Assembly (NCBI RefSeq): GCF_026810505.1
Contig: NZ_CP101750.1
Span: 2,693,253-2,757,252, forward strand
Reading direction: 5' to 3'
Source: Streptomyces sp. Je 1-369
GTDB taxonomy: Bacteria > Actinomycetota > Actinomycetes > Streptomycetales > Streptomycetaceae
DNA length: 64,000 bases
Positions 35,471-43,342 of the stretch are shown one piece after another. Numbering within the stretch: the stretch's first letter is position 1; each line of letters starts with the position of its first letter. The notes under the pieces were generated by a model. That model saw nothing but the letters and a program-made list of their open reading frames with translations, made no database searches and had not been told where the DNA came from. The position numbers were made by a program, and so were the translations under genes.

Positions 35471-35586
35471 CACATATAGCCGAGAGCGAAGCCCTGCCCA
35501 TAACCTGTCGGTCGAGCCTTGCCCATAGCCTGACAGCGGGGTTCTGCACATAGCCTGTCGGCGCCCCCAAGCCCATAAGTCGTCCG
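35471..35586. repeat. Five direct repeats with an exact 25-bp period
   Basis: The 321-base gap before the lanthipeptide regulator contains imperfect 16-bp repeats close to GCCCATAGCCTGTCGG starting at 35496, 35521, 35546 and 35571, preceded by a weaker copy at 35471. The spacing is exactly 25 bp. The array ends about 160 bases before the regulator start, where upstream activator sites would sit. The rest of the gap, 35587-35744, holds no gene that I can see. Confidence 0.8.
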
Positions 35587-35744
35587 TCACCTGCCCGACG
35601 CACGGGGGGCGCACAGTCGTATGGCAAATGCGCCCCCGCCCTCCTCGTTGGCCAGTTCTCTGCGTCACGACCGGGGTACTCACCGCTATGAATGGCAGCG
35701 TGCTTGAACGGAGCAACCGGGGCTGGAAGCTGAAGGGGCAGAGC

Positions 35745-36353
35745 GTGATTCGGGTTCTTCTCGTGCACGACGCCTGTCTGTTGCGAATGGCTCTGGCGGA
35801 GCAACTCGCCCGCGAGCCGGATCTGGAGGTGTTCCACGCGCCGTGGTCCCATGCGCGCGGAAGGCAACGGAGCGTACGACCGGACTTATGCGTGGTGGAC
35901 CTCGACGACGAGGCCACCTACGCACAGGCTCCGCTCGGCGAACTCACCGGGCCTTCCGCGTTGGGGAGGGGGTGCCGGGTGCTCGTGCTCGCCACCGCCA
36001 ACCGGCCCGGCCAGCTGCGGCGGGCCGCGGAGGCGGACGCGCTCGGCTATGTGAACAAGGCGAGCCCGCCGGAACGGCTGCTCGCGGGGATCAGACAGGT
36101 GGCGGCGGGCCGGCGGTTCGTCGACGAGTCGCTGGGCTTCGGCTTTCTCAAGGCGGCACAGATGCCGCTCACCCGGCGCGAGTTGAGCGTGCTCTCACTC
36201 GCCGCCGGGGGCGCGTCGGTCGCCGAGATCGCCAACAGTCTCCATCTGTCCAACGGAACGGTGCGCAACTACATGGCCGCGATCACCCGGAAGACCGGGG
36301 CGCGGAACAGGATCGACGCGATACGGATCTCGCAGGGAGAGGGGTGGGTGTGA
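35745..36353 (+). CDS. amfR: LuxR-type regulator of the lanthipeptide cluster (RamR/AmfR-like), with TTA codon
   Basis: The 202-residue regulator has a receiver-like domain (IRVLLVHDACLLRMALAEQL at the start) and a NarL-type HTH at about residues 140-195 (LTRRELSVLSLAAGGASVAEIANSLHLSNGTVRNYMAAI). It resembles RamR/AmfR, atypical response regulators that activate SapB/AmfS biosynthesis and aerial growth. GTG 35745 is chosen because AAGGGG lies 7 bases upstream; ATG 35688 is an in-frame alternative. Codon 48 is TTA (35886-35888), the rare leucine codon read by bldA tRNA, so translation may be developmentally gated. The gene overlaps the convergent exporter gene by 159 bases. Confidence 0.85.
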   Translation: MIRVLLVHDACLLRMALAEQLAREPDLEVFHAPWSHARGRQRSVRPDLCVVDLDDEATYAQAPLGELTGPSALGRGCRVLVLATANRPGQLRRAAEADALGYVNKASPPERLLAGIRQVAAGRRFVDESLGFGFLKAAQMPLTRRELSVLSLAAGGASVAEIANSLHLSNGTVRNYMAAITRKTGARNRIDAIRISQGEGWV

Positions 36354-38132
36354 CGCGGCGACCTCGTCGTCCGGGGCCGCACCCCACTCTCCCGCTCCGT
36401 TGAGGTCCCGGTAGAGAGGGGAACGTTCCATCAGCTCGTCGTGCCGTCCGCACAGGGCGTGCGCCCCGTCCATCACCAGGACGCGGTCGGCACGGCGGGC
36501 CGAGCTGATGCGGTGGGCGATGACCACCAGCGTGCCGCCCGGACGGGCCGCGAACGCGCGCTCGGCGCGGGACTCCGCGACCGGGTCGAGGTGGCAGGTC
36601 GCCTCGTCGAGGATCGCGAGCGGGGCGTACGACAGGTAGGCGCGGGTCAGCGCGATCAACTGCCGCTCCCCGGCCGACAGTTCACCCGGGGCCAGTTCGG
36701 CGTCCGGACCGCCGAGCCGCTCTACGAGCGGGGCGAGGCCGACGGCGTCGGCGGCGGCGAGCAGTTCCCGCTCCGGGACGGGGTCCTCCCGGAGGTAGCT
36801 CAGGTTGTCGCGCAGCGTCCCGGTGAAGACGTACGCCTCCTGGGGGATGAGAACGCGCCGACCCACGGCACCCGCCCCCCGCACGGGAAATCCGTCGACG
36901 CGCACGTCCCCCGCGTCCGGTTCGAGCAGTCCCGCGACGATTCCGGCCATTGTGGACTTGCCGATCCCACTGGGTCCGACGACGGCGAGGTGCTCACCCG
37001 GGGCGACGGTGAGGTCGAGGTCCTTCAGGACGGGTTCGGCGTGCGGGCCGTAGGCGAAGGTGAGGGAGGAGAGGCGGAGGGCGGGGGTGGGGGTGGGGGT
37101 GGGGGCGTGGTCGGGCGCCTGGTGCTCTCGGGTCTCGCCCTCGGGGGCCTCCGGTGCATCCGGTACCTCCGGAGCCTCCGGCGCGTCCCACACCAGGCGC
37201 CGCAGGACGATCGCCAGGCGGGAACCGCTCGCGCCCAGGCCGTGGACCAGGTTGTGGAGGGCGGGAAGCAGGGCTTGGGTGACGTACGCGAGAGCGCCCA
37301 CCAGCGCGCCCGGCGTCACCCCGTTGTCCAGGAGCCAGGGGCCCGCGGCGAGGAGCAGCACCAGCGGGAGCTGGCCGCCGACCGCCAGGGACGCCGTGCG
37401 CAGGATGCCCCAGCGGGCGAGGGCACCGGCCGCCGCGTACTCCGTGGCGACACCCCGGTCCAGATCCTCGGCCACGTCCTGTTCCGCGCCCGCCGCGGCC
37501 ACGTCCCGCAACCCCGGCGCGACCACGCCCAGTTGACCCGCCAGCTCCTCGTCCGCGACCAGGAACTCCTCCTGCCTGCGGGCCAGCGGCCGCAGCGTCG
37601 CCACGAACAGACCGATCCCGGCGAGCAGCGGCGGCGCGACCACCAGGAGCAGGAGCGGGTCCAGCGAGAACAGACCGACCAGCGCGCCCACCGCCGTGAA
37701 GACGAAGGAGCGGGAGACCATCACCAGGCCCGCGAAGGTGTCCCTGGCGATCTCCACCTGCTGGGTGAGGCGCGACACGGCTGCACCGTCCGCCTCCCGC
37801 AGCCCGCGCCCGACGACCTGCCGCACCAGGGAGTCCCGCAGCGGTTCCACCAGGTCGGCGACCGCGCGGTACACCCGCCCCGTGCCGTACGCGGCGACCA
37901 GCACGCCGAGCGCCGCCGCGCCCAGCCAGCCGAGGCCCACCGCCTCCTGCCCGTCGAGGAAGCCGTCGTCCAGCGCGTGCGCGAGGGCGTATCCGGTGAG
38001 GAACGTCTGCCCGGTCTCCAGGACGGACCAGAGCGCGAGCCGCACCACGACCGGCCACCTGCGCCGCAGGAAGCGCACGCCCCTGCGGTAGGGGCCCGCC
38101 TTGGCCGATGTGACCTGGGTAGACCGCTTCAC
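36195..38132 (-). CDS. amfA: Lanthipeptide ABC exporter, half-transporter (AmfA/RamB-like), with antisense-overlapping tail
   Basis: The 645-residue protein has an N-terminal membrane domain (about six helices, residues 25-315), a linker rich in Pro/Glu/Ala, and an ABC ATPase with Walker A VVGPSGIGKSTMAG, the signature LSAGERQLIALTRAYLSY and Walker B LAILDEATCHLD. It would dimerise with the upstream half-transporter to export the lanthipeptide. The GTG start overlaps the stop of that gene (GTGA). The usual end LYRDLNG lies near residue 585, but no stop occurs until 36195. The protein therefore gains about 60 residues read antisense to the 3' end of amfR. Confidence 0.85.
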   Translation of the reverse strand: MKRSTQVTSAKAGPYRRGVRFLRRRWPVVVRLALWSVLETGQTFLTGYALAHALDDGFLDGQEAVGLGWLGAAALGVLVAAYGTGRVYRAVADLVEPLRDSLVRQVVGRGLREADGAAVSRLTQQVEIARDTFAGLVMVSRSFVFTAVGALVGLFSLDPLLLLVVAPPLLAGIGLFVATLRPLARRQEEFLVADEELAGQLGVVAPGLRDVAAAGAEQDVAEDLDRGVATEYAAAGALARWGILRTASLAVGGQLPLVLLLAAGPWLLDNGVTPGALVGALAYVTQALLPALHNLVHGLGASGSRLAIVLRRLVWDAPEAPEVPDAPEAPEGETREHQAPDHAPTPTPTPALRLSSLTFAYGPHAEPVLKDLDLTVAPGEHLAVVGPSGIGKSTMAGIVAGLLEPDAGDVRVDGFPVRGAGAVGRRVLIPQEAYVFTGTLRDNLSYLREDPVPERELLAAADAVGLAPLVERLGGPDAELAPGELSAGERQLIALTRAYLSYAPLAILDEATCHLDPVAESRAERAFAARPGGTLVVIAHRISSARRADRVLVMDGAHALCGRHDELMERSPLYRDLNGAGEWGAAPDDEVAASHPPLSLRDPYRVDPVPRPGLPGDRGHVVAHRSVGQMETVGDLGDRRAPGGE

Positions 38133-39832
38133 GCGCCGAACACCTCCCGGTACTCCGCCCGTTCCCAGAGCTCCGCGTGCGTGCCGACCGCCCGGATCCG
38201 GCCCTCGTGCAGCCAGGCCACCGTGTCGGCGCGGGCCGCCGTCGCCGCGCGGTGGGCGATGATCAGGCGGCTGCGGTGCGGGGTGTGGCGGAGCAGGGCC
38301 TCGGCGATGTGGTGCTCGGTGACCGTGTCGAGGCTGGACATCGCGTCGTCGAGGATGAGGAGCCGGCCGCCGCGCGCGAACGCCCTTGCCAGGCCGAGGC
38401 GTTGGGCCTCGCCTCCGGAGAGGGGTGCTTCGGCGCAGGGCGTGGCGTAGCCGTCGGGGAGGCGGGTGATGAAGGGGTCGGCGCGGGCGGCGCGGGCCGC
38501 CTCGCGGACGCGGTCGGGTGCCGGGCGGGGGGTGCCGAAGCCGATCGTGCCCTCCAGGGTGCCGCCGAGCAGTGCGGGCCGCTCGAAGGCGTAGCCGACC
38601 TCGCGGCGCAGCTCCTCGCGGCTGAGCGAGTCGAGGGGGACGCCGTCGAGGCGTACGTCTCCTTCGTCGGGGTCGGCGAGACGCCCCGCGAGGGCGGCGA
38701 GCAGGGACTTCCCCGCGCCGGACCGGCCGACGACGGCGACGGTGGAGCCCGCGGGGACGGTCAGGTCGATGCCGTCGAGCACGGCGCGTCCACCGCGGCT
38801 CGAACGCACGCCACGCAGCTCCAACAGGCCGCCGGTGGAGGGGAGTTCAGCCGCCCCGTGTTCCGTCCCGGGTTCCGCGAGCACCTCCCCCAGGCGCCGT
38901 GCCGCGGCGCGCGCCCGCACCAGGCCGCCCAGCTGTCCGACGAGCATGCCGACGCCGGTGGCGAGCACCGCGTACCGAGAAGCGGCCAGCAGGTCGCCGA
39001 CGCTGATGCGCTCCTGGAGCACGAGGTGGCCCGCGACCGCGGCGACCGCGATCTGGAGGAGCGGTGCGACGGCGACGGCCTGCGCCTGGGAGCGGCCCTG
39101 CACGCGCCACATCCGGTGGCCCTGGCGGGAGAGTTCGGGCAGCGTCCGCAGGACCCGCGCCGACTCCTTGTCCTCGGTGTGCGCCGCGGCGATGGTCCGC
39201 GCCCCGCCGATCGCCTCGCTGAGTCGGCCCGCGATGTCGCCCTGGACCTGCTGGTAGCGGGCCACGCAGTCCGAGGAGACCCGCACGAACGCGCGCAGCA
39301 GGAAGAAGAGGACGGGTGCGCCCACGATGAACACGACGGCGAGCCAGCCGTCGATGAGGGCGAGGGCGACCACGGCGCCGACGGGGGTGACCAGGGCGGC
39401 GATGAGTGCGGCGGCGGTGGCGGGTGCGATGCCCGCGTGTGCCGCGTTGTCGATGAGGCGTGCGACGAGGTCGCCGGGGGCGAAGCGGGCGGTGGTGCGC
39501 GGTCCGACGGCCAGTACGTGGCGGACGACGCGGCCGCGCAGCCAGGCCGTGGTGCGGGCGTTGGTGGTGCCGGTGAGGACGCCGTCGAGGGCGTCGAGGA
39601 GGGCGCTGACGCCGATCAGTGCGGCGCACGCCCAGACCCAGCGGGTGCCGCCGCCGGTCAAGAGGGCGTCCAGGGCGTGGCCGATGGCGAGCGGCAGGAG
39701 CAGGGCGGCGCCCGACCCCGCGACGGCGCAGAGGGCGAGGACCGTGCAGCGGGCGGCGCTGTACCGGGTCGCGGCGCCCAGCAGGTGCGCGGGTGGCGTG
39801 GATCGGTCGGGCCGGGTGGTGGTCGTCGCCAT
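38129..39832 (-). CDS. amfB: Lanthipeptide ABC exporter, half-transporter (AmfB/RamA-like)
   Basis: The 567-residue half-transporter has about six membrane segments in residues 25-300 and an ABC domain with Walker A VVGRSGAGKSLLAALAG, the signature SGGEAQRLGLARAFARGG and Walker B LLILDDAMSSLDTVTEH. The Walker A ends GKSL, with serine in place of the common GKST/GKT form. It is translationally coupled to the second half-transporter gene. A strong hairpin lies between this gene and the precursor gene upstream. Export of the SapB/AmfS-like peptide is inferred from the cluster. Confidence 0.87.
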   Translation of the reverse strand: MATTTTRPDRSTPPAHLLGAATRYSAARCTVLALCAVAGSGAALLLPLAIGHALDALLTGGGTRWVWACAALIGVSALLDALDGVLTGTTNARTTAWLRGRVVRHVLAVGPRTTARFAPGDLVARLIDNAAHAGIAPATAAALIAALVTPVGAVVALALIDGWLAVVFIVGAPVLFFLLRAFVRVSSDCVARYQQVQGDIAGRLSEAIGGARTIAAAHTEDKESARVLRTLPELSRQGHRMWRVQGRSQAQAVAVAPLLQIAVAAVAGHLVLQERISVGDLLAASRYAVLATGVGMLVGQLGGLVRARAAARRLGEVLAEPGTEHGAAELPSTGGLLELRGVRSSRGGRAVLDGIDLTVPAGSTVAVVGRSGAGKSLLAALAGRLADPDEGDVRLDGVPLDSLSREELRREVGYAFERPALLGGTLEGTIGFGTPRPAPDRVREAARAARADPFITRLPDGYATPCAEAPLSGGEAQRLGLARAFARGGRLLILDDAMSSLDTVTEHHIAEALLRHTPHRSRLIIAHRAATAARADTVAWLHEGRIRAVGTHAELWERAEYREVFGA

Positions 39833-39900
39833 GCGGTAAGGGTCTCCGTCGCCTCGTCGTGTCCCTAGGCGTTGGCAGGTGGCAGAGATGGCAGGGGTGA

Positions 39901-39935
39901 GCCCGGGCGGGCCCCTCGCGGGGTGCCGCCCGGGC
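39901..39935. terminator. Hairpin between precursor and exporter genes
   Basis: GCCCGGGCGG (39901-39910) pairs with CCGCCCGGGC (39926-39935), with a nested CCCCTCGCGGGG in the loop. It sits 35 bases after the precursor stop and before the exporter genes. It could act as a partial terminator or as an mRNA stabiliser that keeps precursor transcript above exporter transcript. Confidence 0.65.
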
Positions 39936-39969
39936 CTTCAAATGCCTAGCCGTTCAGCTGGGGCAGATG

Positions 39970-40095
39970 TCAGAGGCAGAGCACGATGCTGGCGTCGCTC
40001 CAGCAGAGGAGCAGGCTGGCCTGGCTGCCGCCGCCACCGTGGCCGCCGCCCGTCATCTCGTCGGATTCCATGCTCTGCAGGTCGAGGAGTGCCAT
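39970..40095 (-). CDS. amfS: Class III lanthipeptide precursor (AmfS/SapB-like), 41 residues
   Basis: The short gene encodes a leader beginning ALLDLQSMESDE, which contains the conserved LxLQ leader motif used by class III enzymes, then a Gly/His-rich stretch (TGGGHGGGG) and a core ending ASLLLCWSDASIVLCL. The core has two SxxSxxxC units (SQASLLLC and SDASIVLC), the ring signature for lanthionine or labionin formation in SapB and AmfS. A Trp follows the first Cys, and the peptide ends in Leu directly after the last Cys. AGGGA lies 7 bases before the ATG. It lies 56 bases downstream of the synthetase gene. Confidence 0.92.
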   Translation of the reverse strand: MALLDLQSMESDEMTGGGHGGGGSQASLLLCWSDASIVLCL

Positions 40096-40151
40096 GAAAC
40101 TTCCCTCTCTTTTGGGGGAGTTGCTTTTCGCATTTCCCTATGGGGGTTGTG

Positions 40152-42866
40152 TCACGACCCCGCTGTGAAGCGGGACCGGCTCTGGGGCCGCCGCAGGGGC
40201 GGCAGGAAGGGGACGTGCGCTCCGTCGTCGCCGAGGGCGCCGGCGAGTGCGAGGAGGCAGCCCGCCGTCCCGGTGTTGAGGTCCATGGACAGCCGCAGCA
40301 TCTGGTGTCCGGGGAAGGCCAGCTGACCCGCGTACGCCATGGCGAACCAGCCGAGTTCCTCGATCTGCTCCGCGACGTCCTCGGGGGTGATGTCCGGGGT
40401 GGTGCTGCGGTTGACGTGGGCGAGGAGTCCGGCGCGGCCCTGGAACAGGCCGGGCTGTACGCAGAAGCGTGAGCGCGCGGAGGCCAGGATGCCCGGGCGG
40501 GCCGCCTCGAGGTCCGCGTCGTCCCGGTGGGCGAGGTAGTCGTCGATCACCATGCCGATGCCGACGCTGCCGTCCCCGAGGTAGGGCATGGTGCGCCAGC
40601 CCTCGTTGACGGCGAGACTGCCGTCGCGTTCCTGGGTGACGCACTGGGCGAGGTCCGCGCGCAGGGCGCGGGCCGCGAGGTCGAGGAGGGCGGGGTCGCC
40701 GTTCCGCTCGTACAGGCGCAGGAAGAGCAGTGCGGGTCCGGTGGCGCCGCGCAGCAGTCCGGCGCGGCGGCGTTTGCCCTGGTCGGCGGCGCTGTCGGCG
40801 GTGAGGCGTTCGCCGAGGAGTTCGGCGGCCCGCAGCGCGTGGTCGGCGAGTTCGTGTTCGCCGGTGCTGTGGGCGAGGGAGTCCAGGGCGAGGCCGAGGC
40901 CCGCGAGCCCGCCGAACAGGTCGGAGGGGAGCCGTTCCCACTTCTCCTGGAGGACGAGGCCGGTGAGGTCGAGGGCGCGGGTGCGGTGGCCCAGGCGGTC
41001 CAGTACGTGGGCGATGCCCGCGAGGCCGTCGTACAGGCCGAGGGGTGTGCCGCGCGGGATGGGCTCCGTGTGCTTGAGGAGCCAGTGCTCGCCTTCCTCG
41101 TAGCGTTCGGCGCCGCTCTCCGCGAGTGCGTACAGCACCCCGGCCGCGCCGTGCGCGAGGCCGAGTCCGCCGCCGTCGGAGAACTGTGCGATGTCGCCGG
41201 GGAAGAGCCGGTCGTCGCGTTCGGGGGTGGCCGAGGCGAGGATGGCCTTGACCATCGAGTCGCGGCTGTACGGCCAGTCGGCGGGGTCGACCAGGGGCGC
41301 GGTCGCCCCGGCCGTCCGACGGGTGGCGCCGGTCCGGTCCCCCATGAGGACGCCCCCCACCGGGGCCTCCGTGTCTCCCGCTGCGCGGACCGGCGCCCGC
41401 TCGTGTTCCCCGGCGCGGCCGCGTGGCCCGTGTTCGATCTCGGCCACGGCTTCGGCCAGGAACTCCGCCGGTACGCCGGGGAATTCGGCGGCGATCACCT
41501 GGGCGAAGTGGGCGGCCTTGCCGCGGTCGATGGAGAGCAGTGACGTGATCGGCAGGAAGAGGGCGAGGCGCAGGCAGGCGAGTGCGTAGCGGTCGACGTC
41601 GGTGCCGGTGCGGTCGGGCGGTGCGAGGAATCCGGGGTGCGCGACGACCTGCCGGCCCGCGTCTCCGACGGCTGCCGCCGCCTCGAAGTCGAGGAGGGAG
41701 ACGGACTGTTCGTCGGGCGCGACCATGATGTTGAAGAGGTGCAGGTCGTTGAAGACGACGCCTCGTTCGTGCACGGCGGTGACGGCGTCCTCGACGGCGC
41801 GGTACATGCGCAGCGCCCACGCCGTGTACTCGGTGATGGCTGCGGGGTCCGGCCTGCTGGTGCACAGCGGGTGCCGGTGGGCGAAGAACGAGTTGAGGGT
41901 GGCCCCTTCGAGGAAGTCCATGACGAGGAAGCGGTGGCCGTCCAGGAGGAACCAGTCGCGCACCTCGGGGGCCACGCCGAGTCCGGAGAGTGTCTCCAGG
42001 GCGGTCTTCTCGCGTTCGAGGCGGGCGACGGCGTCGGCTCCGTCGGCGGCGAGGCCCGCGTGCGGGCGGCCTTCCTTGAGGACGACCTTGCGGCCGTCGC
42101 GGGTGTCGGTACCCGCGTAGACACCGCCGCCGTTGGAGAAGTGCAGGGCCTTCTCGATGCGGTACGGCAGGTCGGTGACGGTCGTCGTGTTGCGGGCCGC
42201 GAGCGCCGGTTCGAGGAACGACGGCAGCGTCACCCAGGCGGGCACCTTGAAGGCGGGGTCGCGCGGGTCGGGGACGAGCTGTCCTTCGCCGTCCTCGATG
42301 GCCGGCACCATCGTGCCCTTGCCGTTGTCGCACATGCGCCGGGTGAAGGCGCCGTACCTGACGTACAGCGGGCCCTGCCGCCAGCGCAGGTCGGTGAGGA
42401 TGTACGGGCCCTCGGTGCCCTCCAGGCGGTCGCCGAGGTCGTCGAGTATCTCCTGTAGCTGTGCTTCGTCCGCGGGGTAGACCGTGACGGCCTTGCCGCT
42501 GTGGTCGCGGCCCGCGTACTTGCTGTTGCGCAGGTGCAGGAGGTGTCTGCCCGGCACGAACTTGAAGGGGATGCGGCGGGGCACGCAGTAGTCCCAGACG
42601 GCCGAGGCGACGCGGTCCGCGTTCTCGAGGGTCGCGGAGACGTGGATCTTCCAGCCCTGCTGGGGCGCGGGCAGCGCGGCTCCCTCGTCGTCCACGGGGA
42701 CGAGGGAGAGCCAGTCGCCGACGCGTCCGGAGCGCCATCCTTCGGGGACGGGCCTGCCTGCCACCGGGAACTCGGTGGCGCCCGGGGCGCCTTTGGACGA
42801 CAGCCGGTCCGGGGTCTCGTAGAAGTGCCTGTCGGCCAGACAGTAGACCTCGTACCGCTTGTCCAT
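40152..42866 (-). CDS. amfT: Class III lanthipeptide synthetase LanKC (AmfT/RamC-like)
   Basis: The 904-residue tri-domain enzyme has a lyase-like N-terminus (1-230), a Ser/Thr kinase-like middle (about 235-480, with catalytic loop GVVFNDLHLFNIM and metal-binding LLDFEAA) and a LanC-like cyclase end (540-890, AQFSDGGGLGLAHGAAGVLYAL, GLYDGLAGIAHVL, DLFGGLAGLGLALDS). The LanC part lacks an obvious Cys-Cys-His zinc triad, as is usual for class III. It phosphorylates core serines, eliminates phosphate and closes rings on the precursor encoded next. It is the first gene of the operon, with a 14-bp palindrome about 57 bases upstream. Confidence 0.92.
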   Translation of the reverse strand: MDKRYEVYCLADRHFYETPDRLSSKGAPGATEFPVAGRPVPEGWRSGRVGDWLSLVPVDDEGAALPAPQQGWKIHVSATLENADRVASAVWDYCVPRRIPFKFVPGRHLLHLRNSKYAGRDHSGKAVTVYPADEAQLQEILDDLGDRLEGTEGPYILTDLRWRQGPLYVRYGAFTRRMCDNGKGTMVPAIEDGEGQLVPDPRDPAFKVPAWVTLPSFLEPALAARNTTTVTDLPYRIEKALHFSNGGGVYAGTDTRDGRKVVLKEGRPHAGLAADGADAVARLEREKTALETLSGLGVAPEVRDWFLLDGHRFLVMDFLEGATLNSFFAHRHPLCTSRPDPAAITEYTAWALRMYRAVEDAVTAVHERGVVFNDLHLFNIMVAPDEQSVSLLDFEAAAAVGDAGRQVVAHPGFLAPPDRTGTDVDRYALACLRLALFLPITSLLSIDRGKAAHFAQVIAAEFPGVPAEFLAEAVAEIEHGPRGRAGEHERAPVRAAGDTEAPVGGVLMGDRTGATRRTAGATAPLVDPADWPYSRDSMVKAILASATPERDDRLFPGDIAQFSDGGGLGLAHGAAGVLYALAESGAERYEEGEHWLLKHTEPIPRGTPLGLYDGLAGIAHVLDRLGHRTRALDLTGLVLQEKWERLPSDLFGGLAGLGLALDSLAHSTGEHELADHALRAAELLGERLTADSAADQGKRRRAGLLRGATGPALLFLRLYERNGDPALLDLAARALRADLAQCVTQERDGSLAVNEGWRTMPYLGDGSVGIGMVIDDYLAHRDDADLEAARPGILASARSRFCVQPGLFQGRAGLLAHVNRSTTPDITPEDVAEQIEELGWFAMAYAGQLAFPGHQMLRLSMDLNTGTAGCLLALAGALGDDGAHVPFLPPLRRPQSRSRFTAGS

Positions 42867-42922
42867 GGCGTCCCCTCTCTGCTCGGCGTGGCACAGAGAT
42901 TTCCAGGGCGCCAGGGGACGGA

Positions 42923-42936
42923 ACAGTCACGACTGT
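42923..42936. promoter_or_regulatory. Palindrome upstream of the LanKC gene
   Basis: ACAGTC-AC-GACTGT is a perfect 6-bp inverted repeat with a 2-base centre, 57-70 bases upstream of the synthetase start. The position suits binding of the cluster regulator or another activator. The assignment is positional only. Confidence 0.4.
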
Positions 42937-43021
42937 CATCACATCGCCGTGCGGAACGCATGGGTAAAGTCACGTTCGCTCATGTTCGAGAGCACAGAAT
43001 ATCCGCGTCCCGGACAAATGG

Positions 43022-43063
43022 CGACACCCGCGCCGCCATGAGGAGGAACGGGGCGCGGGTGTC
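43022..43063 (-). terminator. Terminator after the ferredoxin gene
   Basis: GACACCCGCGCC (43022-43033) and GGCGCGGGTGTC (43052-43063) form a perfect 12-bp stem with an 18-base loop, 45 bases beyond the ferredoxin stop. It separates that operon from the lanthipeptide operon on the same strand. Confidence 0.8.
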
Positions 43064-43108
43064 AACGAGTCGGAAACGTGCCCGGTCACTCCTCCGGGAC
43101 GGTCCGGG

Positions 43109-43342
43109 TCACTCCTCGGGCGGGAACACGACCTCCCCGCCGTGCGCCAGCGTGATCGTGATCGCCTCGACCGGGCAGCCCTCCGCGGCCTCCAGGACCT
43201 TTTCGTTGGCGTCGGTCTCGGACGCGGTGGGGTGCGACTGGCGGGCGGTGTCCAGTGCGAAGCCGCCGGGCGCGGTGAGCACGCACATTCCGGAGCCGAT
43301 GCAGACCGCCCGGTCGACCTCGACGTGCCAGCGGTCTCCCAT
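43109..43342 (-). CDS. Ferredoxin, [3Fe-4S]-type, P450-partner class
   Basis: The 77-residue ferredoxin has the pattern C-x5-C (CIGSGMC, residues 14-20) and a later Cys-Pro (GCPVEAI, Cys about 57). This is the three-cysteine set of [3Fe-4S] ferredoxins that feed electrons to actinobacterial cytochromes P450. Its ATG overlaps the aldehyde dehydrogenase stop by one base. The sterol-type CYP125 of this window lies 13 kb away and is a candidate partner; in mycobacteria a similar ferredoxin gene is in the KstR regulon. Partnership is inferred. Confidence 0.85.
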   Translation of the reverse strand: MGDRWHVEVDRAVCIGSGMCVLTAPGGFALDTARQSHPTASETDANEKVLEAAEGCPVEAITITLAHGGEVVFPPEE

